A stretch of DNA of 64,000 nucleotides, taken from assembly GCF_008386395.1 (NCBI RefSeq), contig NZ_CP043761.1, positions 5,456,001 through 5,520,000 of the forward strand, written 5' to 3'. This document shows positions 45,290-54,798 of this stretch, piece by piece (the stretch's first letter is position 1; each line of letters opens with the position of its first letter). Source of the stretch: Paenibacillus sp. 37. GTDB taxonomy: Bacteria; Bacillota; Bacilli; Paenibacillales; Paenibacillaceae. The notes beneath the pieces were generated by a model that worked only from the letters and a program-made list of their open reading frames with translations, was not told the DNA's origin and ran no database searches. The translations under genes and the position numbers were made by a program.

Positions 45290-46693
45290 TTAGTTCCGCT
45301 CTGGCAATATCTCTTGATCAATTAACAACGATTCATCTCTGGATTCTTCCATCGTTGCTGCCACCTGCGTCGTATGTTGACCGTAACGCTCCAACAATAT
45401 ATCCAGCGGCATGGCAATCATCTTGGGTACCAATTGTTCTGTACGCTGTTTCAGACGTTTGGTTCCTGCCGGATGGATCACACTTAAGAGCAGTTTCAGG
45501 TATACTTTGGATGCAGCACTGAACGGTCCAGGGGGCAATTCTTGAATGGTAAATCCGAATTTTTCCGGACCTCTGTTAATCATGCTCACACCGTATATCG
45601 CTTTGGCAGAGCGTAACTCAGGTTCGAGTGCTACCAGGCGTGCCAAATCCGGCAATTGCTGTTCCATCGTCCGAATCATGCGAATAGCCAAATGCATACT
45701 GGAACGCGACGTCACTCCAAGTTCAAACAACTTCTGATTGTCAAAATGCAGTTCTATCACCGGATCTCCATTTTGAATAACATGGCCGTCATTCATCTCC
45801 ACCCGTGCTCCGTGATATACACGTGATCTGAAGTGCAGCATTGGGTCCTCCGGCGAAGCTGTCCGTAGATGATATACCCAGTGGAATAACTTCTCCCAGC
45901 CCAACCATAAGGCAACAACGATTCGTTTCCATAACTTCAACGTTGTCTGTGGTTGATTCTTGTTCTGAGATTCGCTCACTGTAACACCTCCCATCAACGT
46001 ATCAACGCGTACGCTTTGCAGGCCTAACCGTTCAGCTTCCTGTAATACGAGTTCCAGCGCCTGAAGCATCTGCTCCGGCGCGTGTGCATCAGCACCAAGG
46101 GTCGTTCCTCGATCATGCAGCAGCATGACCTCTCCGCCTCTCAGTTCCTTCAGCATCCGTTCAGTCAATCTCTGGGCACCTACTCGGCTTCTCCAGTCTT
46201 CAAACATGGAAGACCATAGTACAATCTTTCGTTCTTTCTTGCTGAAAAAATCAAACAGATTCATAATCCCCCATGGTGGACGATAATAACAAGTCTTCAC
46301 GCCGGTTACTTCATGGATAATCTGACCTGTTCGCTGAATCTGGTCACGAACCGTACGCGGCCGCATGAGCCAGTTCGTTTTGTGAATATAATTATGAATG
46401 CCAATAAGATGGCCTTCGTCATGTATGCGCTGAATGAGTTCAGGATGACTCGCGGCATGTTCTCCAACGACAAAAAATGTGGCTTTTGCTTGATGCTGAC
46501 GAAGCAGATCGAGCAATCTCGGCGTATAGTGCGGATCTGGCCCATCGTCAAACGTTAAAGCAAATTGTGTATCACTTCTCCCCCGTCGGAATACACGAAA
46601 ACCAAAAAGCCTGCTGATCAAACTTGGAATAAAGGCGTAAAAAGATGAAAGATACAATAACCACAGTAAAATACTCTGAAGTATCGTTGTCAT
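45290..46693 (-). CDS. polysaccharide deacetylase with an extra C-terminal domain
   Basis: A 467-residue protein with an N-terminal membrane helix (about 1-25) and a NodB-type deacetylase domain (about 40-235). NodB motifs visible are LTFDDGPDPHYT with the catalytic and metal Asp, HNYIHKTNW with the metal His residues, YYRPPWG, and LLHDRGTTLGADAHAP. A second region of about 200 residues follows after a polar linker near 240-260. It has no motif known to me, perhaps a YkoP-like domain. It probably removes acetyl groups from a cell-surface polymer. ATG 46693 has GGGGAG 8 bases upstream; codons before it lack an RBS. Confidence 0.86.
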   Translation of the reverse strand: MTTILQSILLWLLYLSSFYAFIPSLISRLFGFRVFRRGRSDTQFALTFDDGPDPHYTPRLLDLLRQHQAKATFFVVGEHAASHPELIQRIHDEGHLIGIHNYIHKTNWLMRPRTVRDQIQRTGQIIHEVTGVKTCYYRPPWGIMNLFDFFSKKERKIVLWSSMFEDWRSRVGAQRLTERMLKELRGGEVMLLHDRGTTLGADAHAPEQMLQALELVLQEAERLGLQSVRVDTLMGGVTVSESQNKNQPQTTLKLWKRIVVALWLGWEKLFHWVYHLRTASPEDPMLHFRSRVYHGARVEMNDGHVIQNGDPVIELHFDNQKLFELGVTSRSSMHLAIRMIRTMEQQLPDLARLVALEPELRSAKAIYGVSMINRGPEKFGFTIQELPPGPFSAASKVYLKLLLSVIHPAGTKRLKQRTEQLVPKMIAMPLDILLERYGQHTTQVAATMEESRDESLLIDQEILPERN

Positions 46694-46867
46694 GTTGCAA
46701 GCTCCCCACTTCTCCTGCTGAATTACGATGCACAATGGCACTATCTAAAATAAACCGCCTTTAATTTTATCATAGTTCAGACTTTTCTTGAATCCTGTTT
46801 TCCCAAAAAGATAGCTATCGTGTACAATAAATACAATCTAATTATTGCCATCAAAGGAGCCATGTCC

Positions 46868-48064
46868 ATGCTACCGCTTTACAAAAAATACGGGCGAACT
46901 GTCTTTGACATCGCGTTGCTCGTATTAACCGTGTATGTGATCATGTACGGTTTCAGTCAATTATACCATGTGGCTGCACCGGTCTTTCTATCATTCATTG
47001 TGTATTGGATGATTGAACCGCTGGCCAAATTTTTACATCGCAAAGGATTGCCCAAGACACTTGGGGCCGCAATCTCTGTCTTGTTGTTTCTTGCATTAAT
47101 TGTTGCTGCCTTTTTTGGGGTAGGCTTGATTATCATTTCACAAATTTCCAATCTTCAAGATAATTTCCCCGTATACATTGAAATGATACAACGTGAATTC
47201 ACCAATCTGGTGTTATTCATTCAGGACAAGTCAGATGCTCTCCCTGATGGAGTTATGGAAAAAGCGAATGATTATTTTGCAACACTGACCGGGTTCCTGT
47301 CCAAATGGGTAACGAGCGGAGCGCAATTCGTCGTAGGCTTCCTCAGTTCGTTCTCATCGTTTATTACGAACTTCGGAATTGCGATTATTCTGGCCTTCTT
47401 TCTCAGTATCGAGATTGAATCCTGGCGCAAGTTCGCCCGTGCGAAGACGCCCAAAACATTAAAGTTAGCTATTGAATTCATGCGTAATCACGTGTTCAAG
47501 ACAATCCGCTCGTATTTGAAGGCACAGATGATCATGATGCTCATTACGTTTGTATTGATTTATGCAGGTTTGTTGATTTTGGGAACCTCTAATGCCTTTA
47601 CCATTGCAGCAGTCTGTGCCGTTTTTGATCTGGTACCATTGCTTGGCGTTCCTGTTGTGTTTATTCCATGGATCGTCTACTTGTTCATTATTGGCAATAG
47701 CAGCCTGGCGATTGGCCTGATTGTGATTCTGGCAGTGACGATGCTGACACGGCAGTTGCTGGAACCGAAAATATCGGGTAACTCGATTGGTGTATCTTCG
47801 GCGTACTTGATGCTTTCGTTTATGCTGATCTCCCTGTCGATCTTTGGCCTGGCTGGTGTAGTGTTATCTCCAGTGCTCCTGATCCTTCTGAAAGAACTGT
47901 TACAACAAGGGTACCTGCAAAAGTGGATTCACCTTCCAAAAGATGAATTTGAATCCTCTCCATTAGTAATGGATCCACCCGTTAATAAGGCCTCATCCAA
48001 TTCTGCCGAATCTACTGTACAACGTCCCGTTCCTGCGAAGAATCATGAGGACTCAGCCAAGTAG
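46868..48064 (+). CDS. AI-2E family transporter
   Basis: A 398-residue integral membrane protein with about eight helices. The N-terminal pair (VFDIALLVLTVYVIMYGF, APVFLSFIVYWMIEPLAKFL), the region FLSSFSSFITNFGIAIILAFFLSIE, and VPLLGVPVVFIPWIVYLF plus the C-terminal GVVLSPVLLILLKELL mark the AI-2E/PerM exporter family. The name comes from a proposed autoinducer-2 export role that does not hold for all members. GGAG lies 8 bases before ATG 46868; the ATG at 46862 is too close. Its 3' end overlaps the convergent PBP gene by 22 bases. Confidence 0.87.
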   Translation: MLPLYKKYGRTVFDIALLVLTVYVIMYGFSQLYHVAAPVFLSFIVYWMIEPLAKFLHRKGLPKTLGAAISVLLFLALIVAAFFGVGLIIISQISNLQDNFPVYIEMIQREFTNLVLFIQDKSDALPDGVMEKANDYFATLTGFLSKWVTSGAQFVVGFLSSFSSFITNFGIAIILAFFLSIEIESWRKFARAKTPKTLKLAIEFMRNHVFKTIRSYLKAQMIMMLITFVLIYAGLLILGTSNAFTIAAVCAVFDLVPLLGVPVVFIPWIVYLFIIGNSSLAIGLIVILAVTMLTRQLLEPKISGNSIGVSSAYLMLSFMLISLSIFGLAGVVLSPVLLILLKELLQQGYLQKWIHLPKDEFESSPLVMDPPVNKASSNSAESTVQRPVPAKNHEDSAK

Positions 48065-49854
48065 TCCATCACCTTCCTGAAGAGTGCTGTCGCCTGATGT
48101 TGGCTGTCAGGAGAGACATTTTGAACAAGAACAGCTACAGCATATTTGGGTTGTTCTACCGATCCATAACCAATGAACCATTGATTGTTGCGCTTCTCTC
48201 CATGTTTCTGTACCTGAGCTGTACCTGATTTCCCTGCAACATGCCACCGCGCACGCTGCAGGGATTTTCCTGTTCCCTCACGGACTACCTTATTCATCCA
48301 GGATAACAGTTTATGCGCTGTTGCGGGAGCAATCTGTCCTGCGGCTGAAGGTGAATCATGCAAGGGCATCTCCAGCATGGTGCCACCATCCGCATATCGG
48401 ATACGTTTAACGAGACGTGGGGCACTAACCTTTCCATCATGTAACAATGTAACGATCAGATTGGCAGCTTGCAGCGGTGTGACCAAGACATCGCGCTGAC
48501 CGATTGCTGTCTGTATTTTCGCACCTTCATCAGCACCAGTAACAGCCTCTGTTCTCACACGCCCTTGATCCTCATGATCAAAGTGTCGTAACACGGGCAT
48601 TCCTGCCATCTGCTTCCCCTCCCAGCCAATCGGACGCGCGAGTCCCAGACGATCAGCCGTGTTCTCCAGTTGTTCCATACTAAGCCTGCGCGCCGTTTCC
48701 GCAAATACGATGTTGCAAGACTCAGCGAATCCTTGCTCCAGATTCAGGTTTCCATGCCCATGCTCCTTCCAGCAAGACAGCCCATATCTTCCGTACTCAC
48801 CACCGCAATGGAATTCTTCTCCGTTAGAAACCGCATGGTATTCCAACGCAGCGGCCGCAGTGACAATTTTGAAAATGGAACCCGGGATGGCTCCCTGTAC
48901 TGCACGATTTTCCCAGGCCGATTGCTTGGGGTTAACATGTTGTGGCTGATAGAAAGGGCGGGAGATCATGGCGCGAACATCTGCGTTAGCGGCATCTAAC
49001 ACAACAATGGCCCCTTCTTGTAATCCAGATTCTTGCGTCAACTCCTCCAACCCACGCTGTAACTTAGCATCCACAGTGGTTTCCACACGTAAAGGATAAT
49101 GGCTATTTGCTGGTGCAATGACGTGCGGCTGAATATCAGGGATAATCTCTCCACCCCCCGAGACCATGCGTGATAGAAGCGTAGGGCCAATTCCCCTTAA
49201 CAGCGGTTCAAGTGTCCTCTCCAGTCCAGCTGCTCCTGATTTCATGGCAAATGGCTGTTTTACTTCATCCTGATGCCCAGTTAGAACTTTGGAGGACTCA
49301 GGCTGTTCAGCCAGATAACCCATCCACTGCATTCCTGTATGCCCCTGAAGGTACCTTGTCATCATCGGATAGATGCCAGCTCCCTGCAGGTGCAAACTAC
49401 GTAGGCGCTCCACCTGAGCAGCGTTCAAATGAACAGGCTGATGTGTACCTGCTGTCCAGAAATGAGGTATACTTTCCTGATTCCATTCCTTCTTCAATTG
49501 ATCCGGATCGGTATGTAATATAGTTGCCAACTGTATCATCTCGGAGCCTTCTAATGCCCCTTGCTTGCGTAATTTCTCTAATGGCACTGCCTGTGGAAAA
49601 AGAACCAGTCCCCATTGCAGCTTACCAGTCAACGCCTCACCCTTGTAATCCGTAAATTGTCCCCGCCCCGGGTCAAGCATCACCCCGCGTTCACGCTGCA
49701 ATACAGACATTTCACGTACCGTTCGGTGAAATCCAGGCATCGTCTGATTCACCTGAACGATCTGAACCCATCCCAATCGTAATATAAGCAATCCAAAGAC
49801 AAGAGTTAGAAGAATACAAGTTATATAGATTCGCCGTTTCGCAAGAAGATGCAT
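48043..49854 (-). CDS. class B penicillin-binding protein (transpeptidase)
   Basis: A 603-residue protein with an N-terminal helix (about 8-28: IYITCILLTLVFGLLILRLGWVQIV), a PBP dimerisation-type region, and a transpeptidase domain. The active-site motifs are SIFK (SxxK, near residue 325), SCN (in FAESCNIVFAETARR) and KSGTAQVQ (near 543). It cross-links peptidoglycan outside the membrane. Related to the PbpI/PBP2-like and SpoVD-like group, but without C-terminal PASTA domains, so the exact role (growth or sporulation) cannot be set. It overlaps the convergent transporter gene by 22 bases. Confidence 0.9.
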   Translation of the reverse strand: MHLLAKRRIYITCILLTLVFGLLILRLGWVQIVQVNQTMPGFHRTVREMSVLQRERGVMLDPGRGQFTDYKGEALTGKLQWGLVLFPQAVPLEKLRKQGALEGSEMIQLATILHTDPDQLKKEWNQESIPHFWTAGTHQPVHLNAAQVERLRSLHLQGAGIYPMMTRYLQGHTGMQWMGYLAEQPESSKVLTGHQDEVKQPFAMKSGAAGLERTLEPLLRGIGPTLLSRMVSGGGEIIPDIQPHVIAPANSHYPLRVETTVDAKLQRGLEELTQESGLQEGAIVVLDAANADVRAMISRPFYQPQHVNPKQSAWENRAVQGAIPGSIFKIVTAAAALEYHAVSNGEEFHCGGEYGRYGLSCWKEHGHGNLNLEQGFAESCNIVFAETARRLSMEQLENTADRLGLARPIGWEGKQMAGMPVLRHFDHEDQGRVRTEAVTGADEGAKIQTAIGQRDVLVTPLQAANLIVTLLHDGKVSAPRLVKRIRYADGGTMLEMPLHDSPSAAGQIAPATAHKLLSWMNKVVREGTGKSLQRARWHVAGKSGTAQVQKHGEKRNNQWFIGYGSVEQPKYAVAVLVQNVSPDSQHQATALFRKVMDYLAESS

Positions 49855-49918
49855 CCCAATCTCACCTTTTGTCGTTTTGACATATTATTGCTGATATGGC
49901 TTGGAATTATCCGGTAAA

Positions 49919-49957
49919 CAAAAAGAGAACCTGTCCCATGTGTGGGACAGGTTCTCC
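49919..49957 (-). terminator. Rho-independent terminator after the chemotaxis receptor gene
   Basis: Minus strand AGAACCTGTCCCA and TGGGACAGGTTCT form a perfect 13-bp stem followed by CTTTTTG, 20 bases after the stop. Confidence 0.9.
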
Positions 49958-49976
49958 TCATTTCAACCTTGACTTG

Positions 49977-52274
49977 TTACACCGTGAAGCGTGACAAGGT
50001 TTCTTTCAGTTCAGTAGACACATTCTCCAGTTTGCCAGACAGATTGACCAGCTGGTTACTGATATTTTGCTGTTCACTGCTCAAGGAAGCTACTTCTTGG
50101 GACGTTGCAGAAGATTCTTCAGCTACAGCGCTGACATTGCTCATGGCTTCAGACAATGTACCTTGAGATTTGTTCAAATCTCCAATAGAACCTGTCACCA
50201 TGCCCAGACGTTCCACAAATGCACCCATCTGTTCCTGCACGGAAGCAAAGATGACGTTGGTGTCTTTAACCGCATCCATCTGTTCCTTGAATAACGGATA
50301 GGCTGCAGACAAAGCATCCACGGTCTCATTCATTTCGGTCATGATTTTGTCTGTGATCTCTCCAACCATCTCAATGGATTGTCTGGATTGAGCCGCAAGC
50401 TGACGAACCTCATCAGCCACCACCATGAATCCGCGTCCGGCTGCACCGGCACGTGCTGCTTCAATGGTTGCATTCAGGGAAAGGATATTTGTCTGTTTCG
50501 TTATGTTTTGCAGCACTTCAAGCACTTTCAGAACAGAAGACGTACTCTCTTTCAGCGAATCAACCTTATTCACCAGGGCACCAATCATTTCTTCTGTCTT
50601 CTGCGTTTTGGTCATCAACTGATTCAGATGTTGTGTTCCTGTCTGACTTGACTTCTCTACATGACGAGCAGAATCACCCATCTGTTCATTAGCAGCGATT
50701 ACACTCTGCATCTGACGAGAGATATTGTCAGTTAATTCATTGCCACGTTCCGCTTCGGTTGCCAAACTGCCTGCACCGCCTGCGATCTCTTCTGTAGCTA
50801 CGGCAATCTCCGAAGCAGACACAGCCGTTTTCTTGGATGCACTGCTCAGCTCAGAGGCCGTATCCAATACTTCCTGCGCAGAACGATTGGTTTGTTCAAC
50901 CAGCTTAGTAATCTGCTCCATCATCAGATTGAAGGCGGTCGAGAGCTGACCAATTTCATCCTGGGAGCTATATGGTGTACGAACTTTAAGATTACCCTTC
51001 GCACCTTCCTGCATCAGGTCTTTCAATTTGCCGAGTGGACGAGCGATCATACGCACCATCCAGATTCCGATCAATACTGCAATCCCCGCATCAATCAGCG
51101 CCATCCAAAGGGTCAGAGTCAGAATGCCTTTTGCGTCCTGAACCAAAACTGAGGTAGGTATCATACCAACTAGTTTCCAATTGGATGTATCCATCGTACT
51201 GTATACAGCCAGCATTTCCGTAGATTTGCCATCTACCTTATACTCCGTATTCGTACTACCTGCTGGTTCGGTCAACTCTTTGACAAATGCAAGCTCTGTT
51301 TCTTGTCCTGTACGATCCGAGATGGAGGATGCAACCACTTTATTATCCGGAGCAATTAGTTGAAGAATAGCTCCTTGCCCCAGATCAAGCGATTTCAATT
51401 GTTCCTCCAAAACTTCCAGTTTCAGTTCAATAACCAGAACATACGACTGAGTTGTCCCCTGCAAGTTTTTCATGGAACGTGCAATTTTAAACGTTGGCGT
51501 TGAGCCACCTTCTTTGACCTCTGTTGGAAGCCAGCGATAACCGCCCGCCTCAATTAACTCACTGTACCATGCTTCCTGGCGAATGCTGCCCATGGATGAA
51601 CTGTTGCTGCCGGTACCCATAATGGACTTTGTATCGTCCGTAGGTACCAAATAAATCGCTTCCATAGATTTATTTGTAAATGCAACATTGGACAGTTGCT
51701 TGTTGATTGAACTTGAGTTCACGAATGTATCATACGCAGTCAAATTCGTATCTGACATTTTTTGTAGCAAGGACTGCATTTCCGGATCAAAGAAAATCTG
51801 TGTGGATGTATCGACAAACCTCTCCAAAATGATGTCCATTTTTTGTTTGGTCTGATCAATGGTCTCCTGATTGGCACGCGAGGCATTTTTCTCTATCGTA
51901 CCTTTGGCCTTCGAATAGGATAATAGACCTAAACTTACTACAAAAATCATAATTCCCGCAAAAAAGATCAAGAACAGTTTAACCCCTACGGATTTAACCG
52001 GATTTGCCTTCTTAATCTGTTGGAAAGAGGAACCTCCAATGTTTTTCCAATCCCGGTTTTTAAATTGTTTCTTCACCCAATCAGTCTTGATCCAGCCCAG
52101 TTTGAGCTTGCTGCGGTCAATCTTAAACATTTTTTTGCCACTGCCTGTTGTTTTGCTTTTGACTACTTTTTCTTTCTTCACTTTCTTCACTTTCTGAACC
52201 TTCTCAGGATTAACCTGCTCGGCTTTTGTCACTTGCTCCCCACTGTCTTCCTGCTTCTTTTGAACCAATCCCAT
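49977..52274 (-). CDS. methyl-accepting chemotaxis protein with a basic N-terminal extension
   Basis: A 765-residue receptor. After an unusual Lys-rich cytoplasmic extension (about 1-95) come TM1 (about 97-119), an extracellular dCache-like sensor (about 120-385), TM2 (about 388-412: GILTLTLWMALIDAGIAVLIGIWMV), a HAMP domain, and a signalling domain with the conserved tip NILSLNATIEAARAGAAGRGFMVVADEVRQLA. It senses an unknown ligand and controls CheA. AGGTG stands only one base before the ATG at 52274, so a TTG two codons on (52268) is also possible. A perfect terminator follows. Confidence 0.9.
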   Translation of the reverse strand: MGLVQKKQEDSGEQVTKAEQVNPEKVQKVKKVKKEKVVKSKTTGSGKKMFKIDRSKLKLGWIKTDWVKKQFKNRDWKNIGGSSFQQIKKANPVKSVGVKLFLIFFAGIMIFVVSLGLLSYSKAKGTIEKNASRANQETIDQTKQKMDIILERFVDTSTQIFFDPEMQSLLQKMSDTNLTAYDTFVNSSSINKQLSNVAFTNKSMEAIYLVPTDDTKSIMGTGSNSSSMGSIRQEAWYSELIEAGGYRWLPTEVKEGGSTPTFKIARSMKNLQGTTQSYVLVIELKLEVLEEQLKSLDLGQGAILQLIAPDNKVVASSISDRTGQETELAFVKELTEPAGSTNTEYKVDGKSTEMLAVYSTMDTSNWKLVGMIPTSVLVQDAKGILTLTLWMALIDAGIAVLIGIWMVRMIARPLGKLKDLMQEGAKGNLKVRTPYSSQDEIGQLSTAFNLMMEQITKLVEQTNRSAQEVLDTASELSSASKKTAVSASEIAVATEEIAGGAGSLATEAERGNELTDNISRQMQSVIAANEQMGDSARHVEKSSQTGTQHLNQLMTKTQKTEEMIGALVNKVDSLKESTSSVLKVLEVLQNITKQTNILSLNATIEAARAGAAGRGFMVVADEVRQLAAQSRQSIEMVGEITDKIMTEMNETVDALSAAYPLFKEQMDAVKDTNVIFASVQEQMGAFVERLGMVTGSIGDLNKSQGTLSEAMSNVSAVAEESSATSQEVASLSSEQQNISNQLVNLSGKLENVSTELKETLSRFTV

Positions 52275-52401
52275 TCACCTGCCAGTAATTTACTTGTTAG
52301 ATTTTTCTTTCTCTCCCCTATAAATATGTAGTATTCGACAGTTTTCTTCGTTCCCCTTTCACTTCCCAGAAATATTTTACAACTTTATTCCTATTTTTCT
52401 A

Positions 52402-52440
52402 TAAAAAAAAGACCCCCATCTGCCGATAAACGGAGGTCCC
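52402..52440 (-). terminator. terminator after the second U32 gene
   Basis: Minus strand GGGACCTCCG ... GGGGGTC stem followed by TTTTTTTTATAG, about 70 bases after the stop of the U32-family gene. Nothing else is seen between 52275 and 52508. Confidence 0.75.
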
Positions 52441-52508
52441 CATGTAAATTTCATAACACTATGTTGTTAAATCCTAATACAATATTGACACATTGTAGGT
52501 ATTTGAGC

Positions 52509-53837
52509 CTACTTCTTTTTTCTCATCATATCGAAGTACGAAACCGGTTGATCTACCTTCATTTTAATCAGTTGCAACGGGTGACGAGCAGCATCTAGAA
52601 CATTGCCTGCTTCATCCTGTATTTCACCGACGACCTGTTTGAAAAAGTGACCTCCCGGACCGAAAAATTCGATTTCCTGTCCTGGTTTGAAATGATTGCG
52701 CTGTTGAATGGTTGCCATTCCTGTTTCAGCATCATACCCCATGACCAATCCAGCGAAGTCAAAAGGTACAGCCTTTTCTTCCGGTTCATAAATATGATCT
52801 TCATGGTCTGGTGTATCATAGAAAAATCCGGTATTCAGCGGGCGATTCGCCGCTTTGTTCATTTCTTCAACCCATTCAGGTTTCAGAACATAATTTTCCG
52901 GGTCTGCCATATAGGCATCAATAGCTTGACGGTATACGTTAACCACAGTTGCCACGTAGTGGATCGATTTCATACGTCCTTCGATCTTGAAACTGTCCAC
53001 ACCCACATCAATCAACTCGGGAATATGGCCAATCATGCACAGATCCTTTGATCCCATGGAGAATGAATTATCCTGTTCCTCGAACAGGGGAAGCTGGTTC
53101 TCACCCAGTTTGAATGGTGCAGGTGCCTTCATCTGCATGTCCTCTTCGCTGACCCACACCGTATCTTCTCTCGCATCCTCGAACAGATCATACTTCCAGC
53201 GACAAGATTGGCAACAGCCGCCCCGGTTGGAGTCCCGATCCGTAAAATGGTTGGAGAGAACGCAACGTCCGGAATACGAGGAACACATCGCCCCGTGAAT
53301 AAAGGCTTCAATTTCAATATCCACATTGGCCTTGATCTCTTCAATCTCTTCAAAGCTGGTCTCACGTCCGAGAACAACACGTGGAAGTCCTTCATCTTTC
53401 CAGAACTTCACGGCTTGCCAGTTGAGTGTGGATTGTTGAGTACTTAGATGTACCTCAAGGCCTGGCACAGCCCGAAGGGCAACTTCAATAATAGCCGGAT
53501 CAGCTACGATGATCGCAGATATTCCCGCATTATAAAGGTTTTGGAGGTATGTTTCGATACCCTCAACATCCTCATTATGTGCATAGATGTTTGTCGCTAC
53601 GAACACTTTGGCTCCATACTTTTTGGCAAACTCCACACCTTCACGCATCTCTTCAAAGCTGAAGTTATCCGCGTTGGAACGCAGTCCATAGGCCTGTCCA
53701 CCGATATACACGGCATCTGCACCATAATGGATTGCAAATTTCAGTTTTTCCAGATTACCCGCCGGAGCTAGCAGCTCCGGTTTGTCCAGACGGTTACGTT
53801 TACCCGAGAACTTCCGCTGTACCGCCACTGTTTCCAT
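52509..53837 (-). CDS. U32-family protein, tRNA 5-hydroxyuridine synthesis (YrrO/TrhP2-like)
   Basis: A 442-residue U32 protein. It starts with KPELLAPAGNLEKLKFAIHYGADAVYIGGQAYGLR and carries the four-cysteine cluster segment SSYSGRCVLSNHFTDRDSNRGGCCQSCRW, ligands of an Fe-S cluster. The C terminus has a beta-barrel (GQEIEFFGPGG). Although named peptidases, these proteins in Bacillus (YrrN/YrrO) and E. coli (TrhP) hydroxylate uridine 34 of tRNAs using prephenate. ATG 53837 follows GAGGTG by 6 bases. It follows the YrrN-like gene by 17 bases. Confidence 0.92.
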   Translation of the reverse strand: METVAVQRKFSGKRNRLDKPELLAPAGNLEKLKFAIHYGADAVYIGGQAYGLRSNADNFSFEEMREGVEFAKKYGAKVFVATNIYAHNEDVEGIETYLQNLYNAGISAIIVADPAIIEVALRAVPGLEVHLSTQQSTLNWQAVKFWKDEGLPRVVLGRETSFEEIEEIKANVDIEIEAFIHGAMCSSYSGRCVLSNHFTDRDSNRGGCCQSCRWKYDLFEDAREDTVWVSEEDMQMKAPAPFKLGENQLPLFEEQDNSFSMGSKDLCMIGHIPELIDVGVDSFKIEGRMKSIHYVATVVNVYRQAIDAYMADPENYVLKPEWVEEMNKAANRPLNTGFFYDTPDHEDHIYEPEEKAVPFDFAGLVMGYDAETGMATIQQRNHFKPGQEIEFFGPGGHFFKQVVGEIQDEAGNVLDAARHPLQLIKMKVDQPVSYFDMMRKKK

Positions 53838-53854
53838 TCTGTTCACCTCATCTA

Positions 53855-54784
53855 TTAATACACTTGTTCTTTATAGAAAAATCCAAACGACAATTCACGT
53901 TCAGGGTCCTGTAACTTCCGCACCTCAGCGAGCCACTCTTCAGAGAACGCATATGCATCAGCATCGGCTACATAACTGTCAATCGCTGTCCGATATGCAC
54001 GTACAACAGCTTCATTGTAGGCAAGTGATTTTAACATCCCTTCAATTTTGAAACTGTGCACACCCGCCTCCATCAACAGATGGAGATCTTCGAGGATACA
54101 TATATCCTCAGAGCTCATAATGTGTGTGCCATTAATGTCCTCATAGATCGGGAATTTCTCATCCCGGCGTTCAGCCTCAATCAGGAACAATCCCCGCTCT
54201 TTGCCCAGATGTCCCTCAACCGGCCGCCCTTGATGAGCCATGTAACTTTGCACCAGACTGCGCTTCGAATGATAAATATTTGTCATACCATGCACCTGAA
54301 CCTGAGCTTCCACCTTCAGAAAAGGAACCATCTCCGTCAACTCGTCCATATTCAACTCACGGGCAAGTACAACGCGACTCGCTCCTTTGGTTCCCCAATA
54401 GTTGGCTGTCGCATAGTTCGTTGAAGTCATCTCCGCATTCCAGTGCAGCTTCACATGCGGCGCGTATTCCTTCATGGTAGCCAGCACGGATGGATCATTA
54501 AACTCCACACCATCAATACCGATTCTGCCAAGTGCTTGAACATATTCAGGCAATTCTTTCAACAGTTCGTTGGACATCAGATTAGTCATGGATACATACA
54601 CACGCGCCTGATGTTTGGCTGCAATGGCAACCACCTCTGCTGTCTCTTCCACGCTAAAGCTGCCTGGAAGACGCATGCCAAATCGATCATCTCCAATGAC
54701 CAGAGCATCTGCTCCAGCCTGGAGCAGCACTTCTGCCTCTTTCACATTCGCTGCTGTAACGAGCAGTTCATGTTTCTTACTCAT
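53855..54784 (-). CDS. U32-family protein (YrrN/TrhP1-like)
   Basis: A 309-residue U32 protein, the shorter partner of the preceding pair in Bacillus. Segments HELLVTAANVKEAEVLLQAGADALVIGDDRFGMRL, GIDGVEFNDPSVLATMKEYAP and the C-terminal HSFKIEGMLKSLAYNEAVVRAYRTAIDSY are typical. It lacks the Fe-S cysteine cluster of the longer partner; a middle VQSYMAHQGRPVEGHLGKERGL stretch replaces it. GGAGGGG precedes the ATG. It lies 14 bases after mltG; the O-methyltransferase gene usually between them in Bacillus (yrrM) is absent. Confidence 0.9.
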   Translation of the reverse strand: MSKKHELLVTAANVKEAEVLLQAGADALVIGDDRFGMRLPGSFSVEETAEVVAIAAKHQARVYVSMTNLMSNELLKELPEYVQALGRIGIDGVEFNDPSVLATMKEYAPHVKLHWNAEMTSTNYATANYWGTKGASRVVLARELNMDELTEMVPFLKVEAQVQVHGMTNIYHSKRSLVQSYMAHQGRPVEGHLGKERGLFLIEAERRDEKFPIYEDINGTHIMSSEDICILEDLHLLMEAGVHSFKIEGMLKSLAYNEAVVRAYRTAIDSYVADADAYAFSEEWLAEVRKLQDPERELSFGFFYKEQVY

Positions 54785-54798
54785 ATAATCCCCTCCGC

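Noticed and set aside
44104..45321. 405-codon open frame opposite ilvD
   Set aside because: Shadow of the strongly biased ilvD codons; no RBS, no recognisable domain.
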